In this document: positions 1 through 12,800 of the stretch, in pieces
How positions within the stretch are numbered: the stretch's first letter is position 1
Layout: every line of letters starts with the position of its first letter
DNA from: Chalara sp. BL73
Taxonomy: Eukaryota > Ascomycota > Leotiomycetes > Helotiales
Direction of reading: 5' to 3'
Assembly (NCBI GenBank): GCA_918026815.1
Contig: CAKJVC010000124.1
Span: 620,001-684,000, forward strand
DNA length: 64,000 bases
Position numbers and translations under genes: made by a program
The notes under the pieces: model-generated
What the model saw: only the letters and a program-made list of their open reading frames with translations
Told to the model about the DNA's origin: nothing
Database searches by the model: none

Positions 1-402
1 CTTCCATCATGTCAAAGATGTATCTCGGGGGTGAGAGAGATGTGTCCGTATGGCCAACAATTCAATCAAGGATTTAACCAAGGAACCTTTTTGCCCCGCA
101 GCTGATATGGGGGTCTCACCGAAGATATTGAATGTAAAGCTATATGCGCATGCATCTATCATGCTATGTGACATTGATGCTCTCCAAGCTTTGAGAGCAA
201 TATCAGGGTCCAGTCAAGGTCGGGACTGGTACGCCGTCTTGGTCGGCAGTTTGCTTCACGCCATTGCCTCCTCACACATTCAGTGAACCAAAAATCATAT
301 GTGATTTAAGGAGAGTTTCTGCTGCCTGCCAATGGATATCGTTCGTTTCTTGCATACATCCAATCACCTCACTGCATTCAAATTTAAGCTGCACAGTCCC
401 CG
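1..402. other. Intergenic, upstream of the carbamoylase
   Basis: A 78-codon reading frame at 50-286 shows no domain or family resemblance and is not called. The 3' half should hold the promoter of the gene starting at 403, but I see no distinctive motif. Confidence 0.5.
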
Positions 403-1559
403 ATGCCTCGTAAGCTCAGAGTCGTGGCTGCACAACTCGGCCCTGTCCACCTGGACGCCCCCAGACCGGAAACGCTGGAACGTATGCTCTCCCTCCTTCG
501 TCGTGCCTCTACCCTCCACGCCCAGCTCGTCGTCTTCCCAGAAACGGCATTTACCACGTTTTTCCCCCGGCACCTCATCCGCTCCCAAGAAGAACTGGAC
601 TCGTATTTCGAATCTTCGGATTCGTTGCTTTCGAGTGAAAAGACTAAGCCGCTCTTTGACGAAGCAAAGCGATTGGGAATCGATATCGAGGTTGGCTTTG
701 CTGAGAGAACGAGTGATGGGAGGGGATATAATGCTTGTGTATACTTTTCGGCTAATTCGGGGGGGGTGATTGCGAAATATAGGAAGGTGCATCTTCCTGG
801 CACAAAAGAGCAGTTTGAGAATCCGGATGCGGTGAACCAGCTTGAGAAGAGGTATTTTGAGCCTGGCGATGGGGGGTTCAAAGCCTTTAGAGCCCCAGGC
901 TTGGTTGAAGGTGCTAAAAAGAAAAACGATGAAGGGGAGAGGAAGGTTGGCAAGGGAGATGTGATCATGGGGATGTTGATATGTAATGATAGGAGGTGGC
1001 CAGAGGCATGGAGGACTTATGGACTCCAGGGGGTTGAGGTTGTGCTTTGTGGATATAATACTGCTGGTTTTGCGCCTGATCTCTGGTAAATAAGCCATCT
1101 TTATTATCTCCTCCCGGCGAGTGCATACTTACTCTAACTTCCTTAGGGGTATACGCAAACCGACAACGCCGGAAGTAGCAGAGGCAATTGCACTGTTCCA
1201 GCACAAGCTCGTCATGCAAAGCAACTCATACATGAACAGCTGTTTCTCAATCTCAACTGCCAAAGCTGGCTCAGAGGATGGTAAGTATGACTTGATTGGA
1301 GGGAGTTGTATTACATCTCCTGAAGGTCAGATATTGGCAGAAGCGAAAACGAAAGCAGATGAGATTGTCTTTGCGGAGATCGATCTAGAGGATTGTAGAC
1401 AGGGCAGGGAGAAGGTAAATTTGCTCCAAAGAGGATGTGGCTCCGAGAGATGCGATGCTAATCTTTTAGCAGACTTTTGATTTCATAAGACATAGGCGGA
1501 CGGAGACTTATGGACTAATTGTAGAACAAACAGGTGTTGTTGAGCCTGAGTTACTGTGA
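403..1559 (+). CDS. N-carbamoyl-D-amino-acid amidohydrolase-like (nitrilase superfamily), 3 exons
   Basis: Exons 403-1085, 1147-1414 and 1470-1559 join in frame to 346 residues. The family hydrolyses N-carbamoyl amino acids to the free amino acid, CO2 and ammonia in the cytosol, the last step of hydantoin use. The catalytic triad of the nitrilase fold is visible: Glu47 in VVFPETAF, Lys128 in KYRKVHLPG and Cys194 in LICNDRRWPE. Exon 3 restores the conserved tail (TFDFIRHRR ... YGLIVEQTG); without removing the 55-bp second intron the frame stops early, which decides that junction. The gene converges on a hydantoin-racemase-like gene 300 bp away, supporting a shared pathway. D-specificity and substrate are inferred from family only. 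The length is slightly above the roughly 304 residues of bacterial homologues, mainly through an inserted lysine-rich loop around residues 170-186. Confidence 0.9.
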
Positions 1560-1859
1560 AGATGCAGCATGCGCCTAACTTGATAAGAATCTTCAGGTCC
1601 TTTCGAGCAAAGCACATAATCGCAGTACAGCAACCAAACCCTTTTGCTGCATTAGATATTGGAGTATCTAGTGGTATAACTAGATCCTGTACATAGGCTT
1701 GAAAACATTCATCTAAAGTGACTGAAACGGAACATTCTTGTACGTTCAGCTTCTTAAAAAAGGCTTCTTGACTGCGTAGTTCAAATTCATATATGTTGTG
1801 GGTATCAAGCTCGGTACGAAATCGATTGCTCAACCCACAGTAATCAAACAACTCTTATA

Positions 1860-2669
1860 TCACAGCCATTCTTGTCCTCTAGCGCTTCTCCCTACAGCTG
1901 AGCTTCTGTAAATGCCCCCTTTCGCAGTCACATGTCGCTCTCGCACCAGCCCGATCAATATCTGAACCCCAACTCCCACTCCATCAATGACCTGTGCAGT
2001 CGCATTCTTTGCATCAACAGCCTCCTCGCACTTGAGCTTCATCTCAGTCATGCCAGCACATCCTAGTGCAATGCAATCTGCACCTTTCTCCTGCACCAAT
2101 CTCCTCGCAGCTTCACCCACAAGACCCAGAACCTTCTCTCGTGGCGCGGTTTCCAGTTCTAAGACCCCGAGGTTCGTGGTCTCACATCCGACTGAAAACC
2201 CTCCTAGACCATAATATCGGACGGCATCTTCATGCATAATCTTGCTTCTGCCTCCAGTCGCAACTATTCCCAACCTTCCACCTAGTATCCTCGCGGCATA
2301 CAAAGATGCCTCCATGATGCCAATGACTGGTCCAGAAAGCTCTTCTCTCAGTGCATTAATGAGGGGATGGGCACTGAAACATGCAACCAGAAAAGCATCG
2401 TATTCCGAAGCTATCGAGACTACCGCTCGAGCTGCAGCAGCAGCTGAGAGCACACCATCAAGATGGCCTTCGATGGCCGAAGGGGTAGGATGAGGAGCGG
2501 TGAAGCCAGTGACGGTACAAAGAGGTGGAAGAGTGGTCTCGAGAGAACGGAGACATGCTTCTGTCATGGAGGATGTGGCATTGGGGTTTATTAGGAGGAT
2601 TTTGATGGCTTTTTGGGATGATCCCGTGACCGAGGGCAGATTCGTCGTCTCACGCATATCGGCTAGCAT
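1860..2669 (-). CDS. Asp/Glu/hydantoin racemase family protein (DCG1-like)
   Basis: A single exon of 269 residues. This family interconverts enantiomers of hydantoins or amino acids with two cysteines acting as acid and base. Both are present: Cys97 in the stretch LVACFSAHPL and Cys204 in IALGCAGM, in the usual positions of a two-lobed racemase. The N-terminal strand motif ILLINPNAT is also typical. The first ATG at 2669 is used; a second in-frame ATG four codons on (MRETTN) is equally possible. The gene lies tail-to-tail with the carbamoylase gene, matching the bacterial combination of hydantoin racemase plus carbamoylase. The yeast relative DCG1 sits in the allantoin (DAL) cluster but its substrate is not settled. 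Substrate here is inference. Confidence 0.85.
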   Translation of the reverse strand: MLADMRETTNLPSVTGSSQKAIKILLINPNATSSMTEACLRSLETTLPPLCTVTGFTAPHPTPSAIEGHLDGVLSAAAAARAVVSIASEYDAFLVACFSAHPLINALREELSGPVIGIMEASLYAARILGGRLGIVATGGRSKIMHEDAVRYYGLGGFSVGCETTNLGVLELETAPREKVLGLVGEAARRLVQEKGADCIALGCAGMTEMKLKCEEAVDAKNATAQVIDGVGVGVQILIGLVRERHVTAKGGIYRSSAVGRSARGQEWL

Positions 2670-3496
2670 AAGGGGGACAACCAGTTCAGAATGTATTCAA
2701 CCACACTTCCAGAGAGTCCTTGCTTGATTCTCGCCTCTTAAATATTAAGGTAATGTGAGTGTCATAGGCGAAGGTGTATAGCTGCTAGGTTCTGGCGACT
2801 GGCTAAGGAGGAGTCCTTGAATCACCGCCTAGGCCAAAGCTCTCGCAACAAGGGGAAGCAATCGAACCACGGCATGGCGATGCTTTGGATGCAATCTTAA
2901 TATGCCATATACAATTCCATGTACCTTTCATGTACAGGCTGCACCAGTGGTCTGCGGACTCGTGAACTGGGGCGAAGAAAGCATAACTGAGGGAAAGAAA
3001 CCTGGAGAAGAGTGCATGGAGGACGGAAGTGTGTTGAGCATAAAGATAGGGACGGGCAACTCTGCTTGGCCGTGAATCACAATGTGATGTTTCTTCACAG
3101 CACTCTGGCTCCTCTTCAGTGCAACTGCCCCGCACCCGCGCGAGCTGAACCTTCATCTCATCCAAAAGATGGCTTTAGAATAACTCCAAACAAGACTTGC
3201 GTTGTCCGCCAAACACTGACTAGGAGAGGAGACAAAAAAGTGGGAGACTAAAAACGCAGCCGGCTACCCCATTCTTCAATCTCATTCTTCCCCGGATTAC
3301 CGCCCTTATCGCCCGATAAGCCCCTGAAGCTGAGAGACACGTTGTTGCCGCCCTTGCTCTCTTTTCGAATCTTCGGGCCTTGCGCTTTGTACCTGGACAC
3401 TCTGCTTTGTATACGTACCGACTTTCACAGAAACGGACGTGCAGTACAGGCTTTGTGTGCCCAGTACCCAGCGCCTGCGGCAAAAGGCGTCTCTCG
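2670..3496. other. Divergent intergenic region between racemase and regulator
   Basis: About 830 bp between two divergently oriented start codons, so it probably holds both promoters. Open frames here (for example 2803-3165 minus) show no domain. I see no operator that I can name. Confidence 0.5.
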
Positions 3497-5765
3497 ATGC
3501 TGCCGCAGTTGCAAATCTTTCAGATGGAACAGCACCAGCATAGCTTCCAACAACCTTCACTCTCGCCCACCGACTTTTTCAATGGATTAGACCTGACCCC
3601 ACCTGTCCACCAACCGGGTCCGCGAAGCTACAAGTCGCGCAAGTATAGGCCTTGCGACTTCTGCAGAGCGCGGCAGGTTGCTTGCAAGATTGACAACAGC
3701 CCGCCGTGTTCCCTATGCGCATCCCATGGAAGGCAGTGCACATTTGTGGAACGGCCAAAGAAGAAGCGGAGGCCCAATGTGTCTATCAGCAATGGCGAGG
3801 CTAATGGAATTGGGGGCTCGAGTAAGATCTGACGTTGCACAAGGAGGATTGAGAGATGCTGACATGATATGGTCTAGCTGCCATTCAACAACAGTACGAT
3901 GTTTCTCTTACCCAGATGAGCCCGACCTTCATTGCGCAGTATAATCACGAACAATCTTTCGACAGCCTTAATGGGCACAATGGCTTGGACGGTTCGCAGA
4001 ACCAGTTACAGCATATAAGCAATGGCCAGGATGGCTCTCCTATATTTCAAATGGATCCTTACCTACAAATGATGCCCACGGAGATGCGGATTCGGCCATT
4101 GGACTCGCAATCGACACGATGTGCCCGGATTATAGGGGAAACGGGAGAGTCAAATCCATATCTACTGCGGTACTACCATTACAATGAGAATGACGAGTGT
4201 ACTATATCCAAGTTAACATATCGTCGTGTGAAAAGCACTGCCAACCAAAACACTATACCAGGCGAGAAGGGCGAGCCACCGGTCGTGTTCATGCTTGCAG
4301 ATGACAGCTTAGCACAGAAAGGAGAGCCTAGAGTAGAGGATGGTGCTCTGGCAAACGCACGCTTAGACGTAGCAAACATGTTTACAGAGGAGGAATCCCT
4401 GAGGTTAATAGGTCTCTTTTTCCGATTTGTATATCCATATTTCCCTATCCTTTCTAAAAGCGAGTTTTTCTCTTCGGGTTCTCTATCTCCATCCCTGCTA
4501 CATACGTTACCGCTCTCCCTGATGTCAGCGATATATGCCACGGCGTTGCCGTTTATGCTTTATGACGATCTACTTGCAACGACTCTTGTTCATTCTCCGC
4601 CTCCAGCGCATGTGTTGTTTCGTTATGCGTGGCTTGCAACCACGCAAGAGCTTCATACCCCTCGCCTTGCAACATTACAAGCGTGTCTTCTCATGCTTCA
4701 GAGAGCGCCAACAAATCGCTACACAACTGATACACCATGGAAAACCAGTCTTGTGGGTTGGACTGTTAGTCTAGCACAGATACTCGGCCTCTCTCGAGAA
4801 TGTGGCGACTGGACCAGTATTCCCACCTGGGAGATGTCTTTGCGAAAACGGCTCTGGTACGGCGTCTTCATTATGGACAAGTGGGCGTCCCTCGGCGCTG
4901 GAATGCCCAGCCACATCCGCAACGAAGACTGGGACGTTCTGCCACTCACGCAAAACGACCTTGAGTCGCCATCCCTTGATCCCCCAAATGCAGGAATCCC
5001 TGGTGTGCTTGAACCTGAAGCTGAAACTCTACATTTCCGGCTGCTTGTGGAACTTACCATGATTCTAAGCGATATCATGGACTCCTTCTATACTATACGG
5101 GCCACACAACGTACGGCTAAAGATTTCACACATTCTCTCGAGCTGGCTCGTCCATTGAGATCCCGCCTGAAGGCCTGGAATGATTCTCTACCGCCTGCGC
5201 TTGGGCTTCGGAACCAGGAGCGCCTAGAGTCGCGAGGTATGATGAGATTAAGCGGAAACCCATCACTTTCACTTGCATACATAGTCGCAACGATGACGCT
5301 CTTTCGCGCTCTTCTTCGACCTCTAGCGAACCTCACTTCGGTAGAAGAAGCGGATCATGGGATTGCAGGCTCGCGCCCTGCTGTTCGGGCAGGAGCGAAA
5401 GAATGCGCTAAGGAGGTCGTTGAGTTCGTGGAGAACCTTGGCCGAGGCGCTTTAGATGCATTTTGGCATTCTTGTACGTCTTTTTTCCTTTCTCCTCCTA
5501 TACGAACCCAGCCTAGGAAAATATGAGCTAATTCCAAACAGGGTCTCGCGCAAATTTCGCAATCGCCTCCTCTTTTCTCATGCAGCTCCTCCTAACTTCG
5601 GAAACTGATGTCGAGCAAAACGAGATCAACGAATTGGTCGGGCGTTGGCGCTGGGCAATGCGCCTTAGTAGTGGAAGTGCTGGGTCTGGATTGATGAGCT
5701 TGGGTTTATTGAGGTTGGATGGGCTGCTACTGGAAAACGGGACAGTGCGGCTTAATGCGGTGTAA
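3497..5765 (+). CDS. Zn2Cys6 transcription factor, fungal_trans domain, possibly TamA/DAL81-like
   Basis: Exons 3497-3821, 3878-5473 and 5542-5765 give 714 residues. A binuclear zinc cluster (Cys53 to Cys81, spacing CX2CX6CX7CX2CX6C, context KYRPCDFCRARQ) is followed by a basic KKKRRP stretch. The middle holds the fungal-specific regulator domain (FFRFVYPYFPILSKSEFF; later WKTSLVGWTVSLAQILGLSR and RLWYGVFIMDKW). The third exon restores the conserved FWHSWSRANFAIASSFLMQL segment. The zinc-cluster wording and this tail remind me of the TamA/DAL81 co-activators of nitrogen-source genes, but that is from memory. Starts at 3380 and 3524 are in frame too; 3497 is a compromise. Its neighbours are the racemase and carbamoylase, so a role in their regulation is plausible but not shown. 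Confidence 0.85.
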
Positions 5766-7906
5766 TTTCGGAGGTGAAAGGCGTTTGGCTATTTTGGAAG
5801 ACCAAGCGAGAGAAAAGGAGTTTGGGGCGAGGCAATTCAGCAAGGGAATAGGATCTGGGATATGGAGTGTAGATTTAGGGATGAATTGGAAGCTGAAAAT
5901 GGGAATCCTCGGCTTGAACACTTGTCTAAGCTTGACCTTTGTGACGACTCTATTAGTGACTGACAGTTGTAGATTGATTTAGACAGTAAACATTTGAGAC
6001 TTTATCAAACCTCAATTTGAGTTACTCAACAAGTAGGTTAGTGCTCTCGCTTAAGCCCCTATGTTAGATAGAGCATAAAGACGTCATCCTTTGTTTAGAG
6101 ATTGACTGGTACGTGTGCATAGTGTGCATGGCTGTGAAGAGTCGCTATACCTGAGATGATGGTAGTTGCATTAGCTCTCTGCGCGTGGTCCAATGTTCTC
6201 TCGTGATTTGGTTCTGAGCTGAGTCGTATCTACGGCAGTGCGACTGATAAACAGTCGCTACCGCATAGAGATATAACCATATATGCAGATGGGTAGCCAG
6301 CTTATTCAGCAAAGCTCTATAAAGAACCAACGCAGGAGCTTAGCAGGTCTCCTTAATAGATAAAGTGGCTAACTTTGTGGTAAAGTTCTTGTCTTGTCTT
6401 GCCTTCGACTTGACATCTTTACGTTCTCTTCAGTATAACTTAGATTTCGACAGAGTCCAACTAGGCACTAGTTACACACGCCAACCGCACTTGTTAAGGA
6501 ATAGAGGCGTATTCGGCAGAAAGGTATAGTCATAGAACTGCATCTGGAGTATGCAGGGAGTACGGTCTTGCGAGGGAGCCTCCTCTGCAGTGCCTTCAGC
6601 CTAATATTTTCCAAAGGGAAGCTCTGGTTTGTGAATACTGAATATGAATGTCCTGAGAGCTAGGTATAAGCCGTGCTCAAGGGAAGGCAGACGATAATTT
6701 ACAGTTTCTTCAGCTTCCGAATTAAAAGTTTTGGTCGTTTCCTCGGCGGATCGCGCTATAACTTCCCGCAGTCCCATTCTCTTTTCACACCTCAGTTTTC
6801 TGTGTCAGCATCTCGCATCCAACCTATATCATAACAGGCGTGCCCCAGAGTTGGTATAAGCACAAGTTAAGCTTCTCGCCACTCGTTTAAAGACCCCGCC
6901 TGTAGAAGTTATTTCCAGACAAGTGTCTTGATAATCCTTCGCTCTGCTCTCGCTATTGCTTCAGAGGAAATTTCCCATGGACAGGCTTCTCAATAATTCC
7001 AAAACCAAAGGGCAGTACAGAACTAACAGAAACACTTTCACAAAATGATTTTTCATCTGATTTGTTGGACCAAGTCAATTCTTGGTGCCGAAACTCTCCA
7101 TTCCTTTACAAGTCGTTTGTGCTTTTTATGAAGCTTGTCTACTGTTGCCTCGATGGAATGATCCTTCGACATCTTACTATTCTCAGGGAAAAGGAGGTTT
7201 CTCCATGTCTCCCCTGTGTATTTCATCCGGTACAAATTAAAATTCGGTTTAATATAATTTTGCTACAGCTTACTTGGTAAAGTATTGGCTATTTATGCTC
7301 TTGATTTGATTCTGTGCTTACCATAATGAAAAAGTTTGGATGTCTTTCAGGGAAGCTCAGGAGTGTTTACCAGCTTCTATGCTTTTTATGGTGCGTCAAG
7401 CTAATTAAGCAAGTTCTTTCTTCACTATTCGCTGCTCTATAAAATGTGAGTGAGTGGTATACCTTGACACATCACTGACTTTGCAGCGAGTCGCAATACT
7501 GGAGATTAGTCTCGAAGCAATATAGTCTACATAGGAAATGCATGCGACCCTCTCTGTAAGCAACAATTTTAATAGTCAGCTAGGATAACGTCGCCGCGAA
7601 TCCAAGAGTCGTAATGTTTCTAAAAGTTATGGAACAAGCCCAGGAAGTTGGCAGTCACTCTGCCTACTACGAAGGATGACATTATCAAGATTGAATATTA
7701 GTAACAATGATTTTACAGAGACACTTTGCGATACAAGGTATTTATTCTATTTGAGGCTTGTAAGGGGTTTAAAGGTTGTTCTTGCCTCGAGCTCGGTCCA
7801 GCTAATTATTCATTGCCAAGACATTACCAAATTCGGGTTTCCCTCCAGCCATCACTACAACTCCCACATTGGCCACCTCTCGACACCACACACAGACACC
7901 ACAACC
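5766..7906. other. 2.1-kb intergenic region
   Basis: Only short scattered frames with no recognisable domain or splice-linked coding pattern. The last few hundred bases include a C-rich leader just before the Get5-like ATG. No RNA gene was recognised. Confidence 0.5.
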
Positions 7907-8572
7907 ATGACTGAACTAAGCTTTGCGAAGTCCTTTCTCTCCTCTCTCGACGCAAAACCCACAAAGCTGTCCGCAGACCACATCGAAGATCCCCGCCGCT
8001 ACCCTGCTCGTTCTGTTGTTTGTCCACCCCTCCTACTTCTCCACAATTATTTTAACACATATATTTAGTACATACTCCCCAAGCTCCCCAAACCTCTTCC
8101 CAAACGCCAAAAAATTGCTCTAGGAAGCGAGCCCTCTATATCTGTGACGCTAAAATCAAGCCGGAATCCTATTTTTGCCATATCTGTACCAGGTCTCGCG
8201 ACTTCTACAAGCATATTAAACCTGAAAGAGGAGATCAGCAAGCAGAAGAACCTTCCAGTTGAGAAGTTACGGGTCTTGTATAACCGCAAAGCGGTAGGCG
8301 ATACGAAGATCCTGAAAGAAGTAGTGGGGGATAAGGAAGAGGTTGAGTTCTTGGTGATGGTTATGGGCGGCGCTTCGGCGACGAGGAAAGACGAGGAGGT
8401 CGTGCCTGAAGTTGGCTCTGTCGCGCAGGGGGAGAGTGGGAGGGCAGTGTTAAGGAAGGAGGGGTTTTGGGGGGACTTGAAAGGGTTTCTTGTACAGAGG
8501 TTGAGGGATGAAGCAGAGAGTGAGAAGGTGTACTCGATATTTAGGAAGGCATGGGAGAAGGACGGGAAGTAA
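7907..8572 (+). CDS. Get5/Mdy2-like ubiquitin-fold protein of the GET pathway
   Basis: Exons 7907-8017 and 8069-8572 give 204 residues. In the GET pathway, Get5 links Get4 and the co-chaperone Sgt2 while tail-anchored membrane proteins are handed to Get3 in the cytosol. The N-terminal block (MTELSFAKSFLSSLDAKP, then YPARS.YILPKLPKPLPKR) is the conserved fungal Get5 N-domain. Residues about 62-115 form a ubiquitin-like fold (VTLKSSRNP, LKEEISKQKNLPVEKLRVLYNRKAV, EVEFLVMVMGG), and the C-terminal helix FLVQRLRDE...VYSIFRKAWE resembles the dimerisation domain. The donor is placed at 8018 (GTTTGT) because it keeps family spacing; GT at 8015 is also in frame and would remove one Val. Confidence 0.8.
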
Positions 8573-9103
8573 GTCGTGGGCAAAGGAGAGATAGAGACGA
8601 GCATATCCAGCGCCGGCGTAGAAAGGGCTATACAATAGAATGAATGCCATAACGTGTAGCGGATGGGTATTTTTCATTATGCTGGGGCTGTTCATACATT
8701 AGAAAAATAAAGAAGCCTATGATGCTCTTTAAGAAAGCAGGCATATGATTCAACAATTTGGACTGCCTGTCTTTGCATTATGTGCGAGCCCTCCGGGCGT
8801 GTTTGATCACAAGCTTAAGGGGTGTTGTGTGTCTGAGGATGGAATAAGTATTCATGATTTCATGTCTTGAGTTTTATTTCCCGCATATCTTGTAGAACAC
8901 TCGCAACCATGTGTCTCTTTAAAGGCTGGCTAGAAAAGACCAAAAAAAGAAAATCTTGCCCGAACAACCTATGCAGAATCTAGGCGTGAGCAACAACAAT
9001 GAAACCTCCGACCACCCCTTTCCGCCAGCCTCCCGCTTGATATCGTGACCGATCCATACTTCATAAAGTTCGACGTTTATGGACACAGTGGCAATTTGTC
9101 CGT
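8573..9103. other. Convergent intergenic region
   Basis: 3' flanks of the Get5-like gene and cofilin. No coding potential or recognisable terminator beyond general A/T-rich tracts. Confidence 0.5.
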
Positions 9104-9902
9104 TCACTTTGATACAGCCTTGCCCTTGCTAATCTTCTTGAGGACCTCGGCTTCCTCGATGTCGTCCTCGTCGTTTGCCTGGAGTTCGTCGGCAACGTTG
9201 AGAGTACGCTTGAGAGCATCCTTGGAAGAGGCGTACACCATCTTGGGCTAGAATAATATGTAAATATCTGGTGGCATCCTACGGGATTACATGAGCTTAC
9301 CTTGATACCGGCATCATCTGGAGACCAGGCAATGAAGACGATCTTTTGTCTAGTAAGCCGTCAGCAACATATTATTTCTTACAAGCTTTCGAAAAAGTAC
9401 CTTTGTGCACCATCTGCCTCTTCGTACTTCAAGTCGTAAACAGCGTATCTTGGTCCTTTCTTCTCTTGGCCCTAGGCATGTCTTAGCAATGCTTTAGTGA
9501 GGTTGAGGTTGTCATACTCCAATGCCGACAGACTTTGCATTCACAAGCAGCTCACGGAAAGTGTCCCAGTCTTGTTCTGTTGACTTGTGCTCAATTTCGA
9601 TTTGCTTGTAATCCTTCGTTAATTGATAGATGATGAACTTCCACTGTTGCTTCATCTTCAAGTTATTGAACTCTTCGAGGCATTCACCCTTCACTTCGAC
9701 TCTACAAAACAAGCCTCATCAGTATGTATTTCGAGCGCAAATTTACAGCGCTAATAAAGGCGGCATGTTATAAGATTCAACCTGGAGCATCCATTGACTT
9801 AAGACAGATCGTTAAGAGGATAGGACTGACCCTGATTGAGACTGAATACATGATATGTTAGCATACCGGTCCTCACTCTGAGCATCCATAAAAACATACC
9901 AT
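9104..9902 (-). CDS. Cofilin (ADF/cofilin family), six exons including an ATG-only exon
   Basis: Exons from the 5' end are 9902-9900 (ATG only), 9841-9831 (11 nt), 9701-9518, 9471-9401, 9349-9301 and 9247-9104. They give 153 residues, a normal cofilin length. Cofilin binds and severs actin filaments and drives turnover at cortical patches. The protein begins M-SQSG-VEVKGEC, with a serine near the N-terminus where ADF/cofilins are regulated by phosphorylation. It contains the ADF-H blocks [30 protein letters not shown] and [14 protein letters not shown], followed by the long actin-binding helix [14 protein letters not shown]. Every junction is GT-AG and phases agree, so the two tiny leading exons are well supported even though no ATG-led frame would show them. 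The acidic C-terminus ends ISKGKAVSK. Confidence 0.93.
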
Positions 9903-10655
9903 GATGGTGAGTTTTGCGTTGTGCGACGAGCTGGGTTATTTTGAACTGTTGATAGTTTAGCCTAGGCTCTTAATCACAGTGGCCTCACAGAGCCTCAGCT
10001 AAGACATAAACAGCAGACCTACAAATTAGGGTCCGCTCAATGCCTGGATATAGGGTATTCTATGGATTGCAGAGGCAAAGATTCAAGCAGGATTTTCGCA
10101 GTGTTGTTGACAGTATGTTGTGATGATTGCGGCGGGCACTTTGACGTTGGTGGGGTGTTTGCGCTAGCGTCGGATCCACTTAGCCACCGTCTGCGTGTCT
10201 GTGTTACCTTAGGCAGAAACAAAAGGATTTCTGAGCACAAGCACAAGCACAGCCAATGTTACAACTATATACTTCAATATTTTCCTTTAGGCATCATCTT
10301 ACCTGGCCACGTCAGTTGAGGCAAAGAATAAGGATCATTATAGGCAGCGTGGTTGAATGGAGTTGCGTCCAGACCAGTGGCTTTGTCACTCATAGAAGAT
10401 TATGTCTTGAGCTCACAAGCAAGCAGATTTGAGATTTCTCATAGATGTTTAACGTTTTTTAGGATTATAAATCTACAGGTCCCCGTCCCTGATACACCAA
10501 ATCGCTTCGCAATGCCAGATATAAGACAAAATCGAAGAAGATTGAGTGGGGTGTTATACAACTTTTGTAACCTGTCCCAAATTATGGCAGGGGGTCAGGC
10601 AACTATAAAGGAGCAGAAGGCTTGGTATTTTATTTTTACATCATAGTCGTCACAT
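9903..10655. other. Intergenic region between cofilin start and HSP60 end
   Basis: It holds the cofilin promoter side and the HSP60 3' flank. Frames at 10062-10319 and 10353-10646 show no domain and are not called. Confidence 0.5.
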
Positions 10656-12586
<1,931 letters not shown>

Positions 12587-12800
12587 ACTGAAGGAAGGAT
12601 ATAATGAACGACACTGATCGAAAGAATATTAAAGTACAAGTACAGGTGGTTTTAAAGACGCTGCTTGATAATGGCAGACCGTGGTTTGGATTGGATTGGA
12701 TTGATTAGGATGTTTCCGTTAGATAGAATGCAAGAAGAATTGTTGTTGATGCTTTGGATTAATTTTTTGGGTCCGAGCGTCCCAAGGTTCTCGAAGGCTG
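12587..12800 (-). promoter_or_regulatory. Probable HSP60 promoter with one weak heat-shock-element-like motif
   Basis: About 200 bp upstream of the HSP60 ATG the sequence TTCTCGAA (near 12789-12796) contains two inverted nGAAn units, the half-site of heat shock factor. A third properly spaced unit is not clear, so this is only a hint. The region also has tandem GAA steps near 12731-12740. Confidence 0.25.

Noticed and set aside
364..1098. Long minus-strand frames (244 and 194 codons) opposite the carbamoylase
   Set aside because: They are antisense shadows of an exon with clear catalytic motifs and show no domain themselves.
1483..1851. 122-codon minus-strand frame between carbamoylase and racemase
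   Set aside because: Its C-terminal part is antisense to carbamoylase exon 3 and I see no family; it is too weak to call.
8065..8604. 179-codon minus-strand frame over the Get5-like gene
   Set aside because: Shadow of a conserved exon on the other strand.
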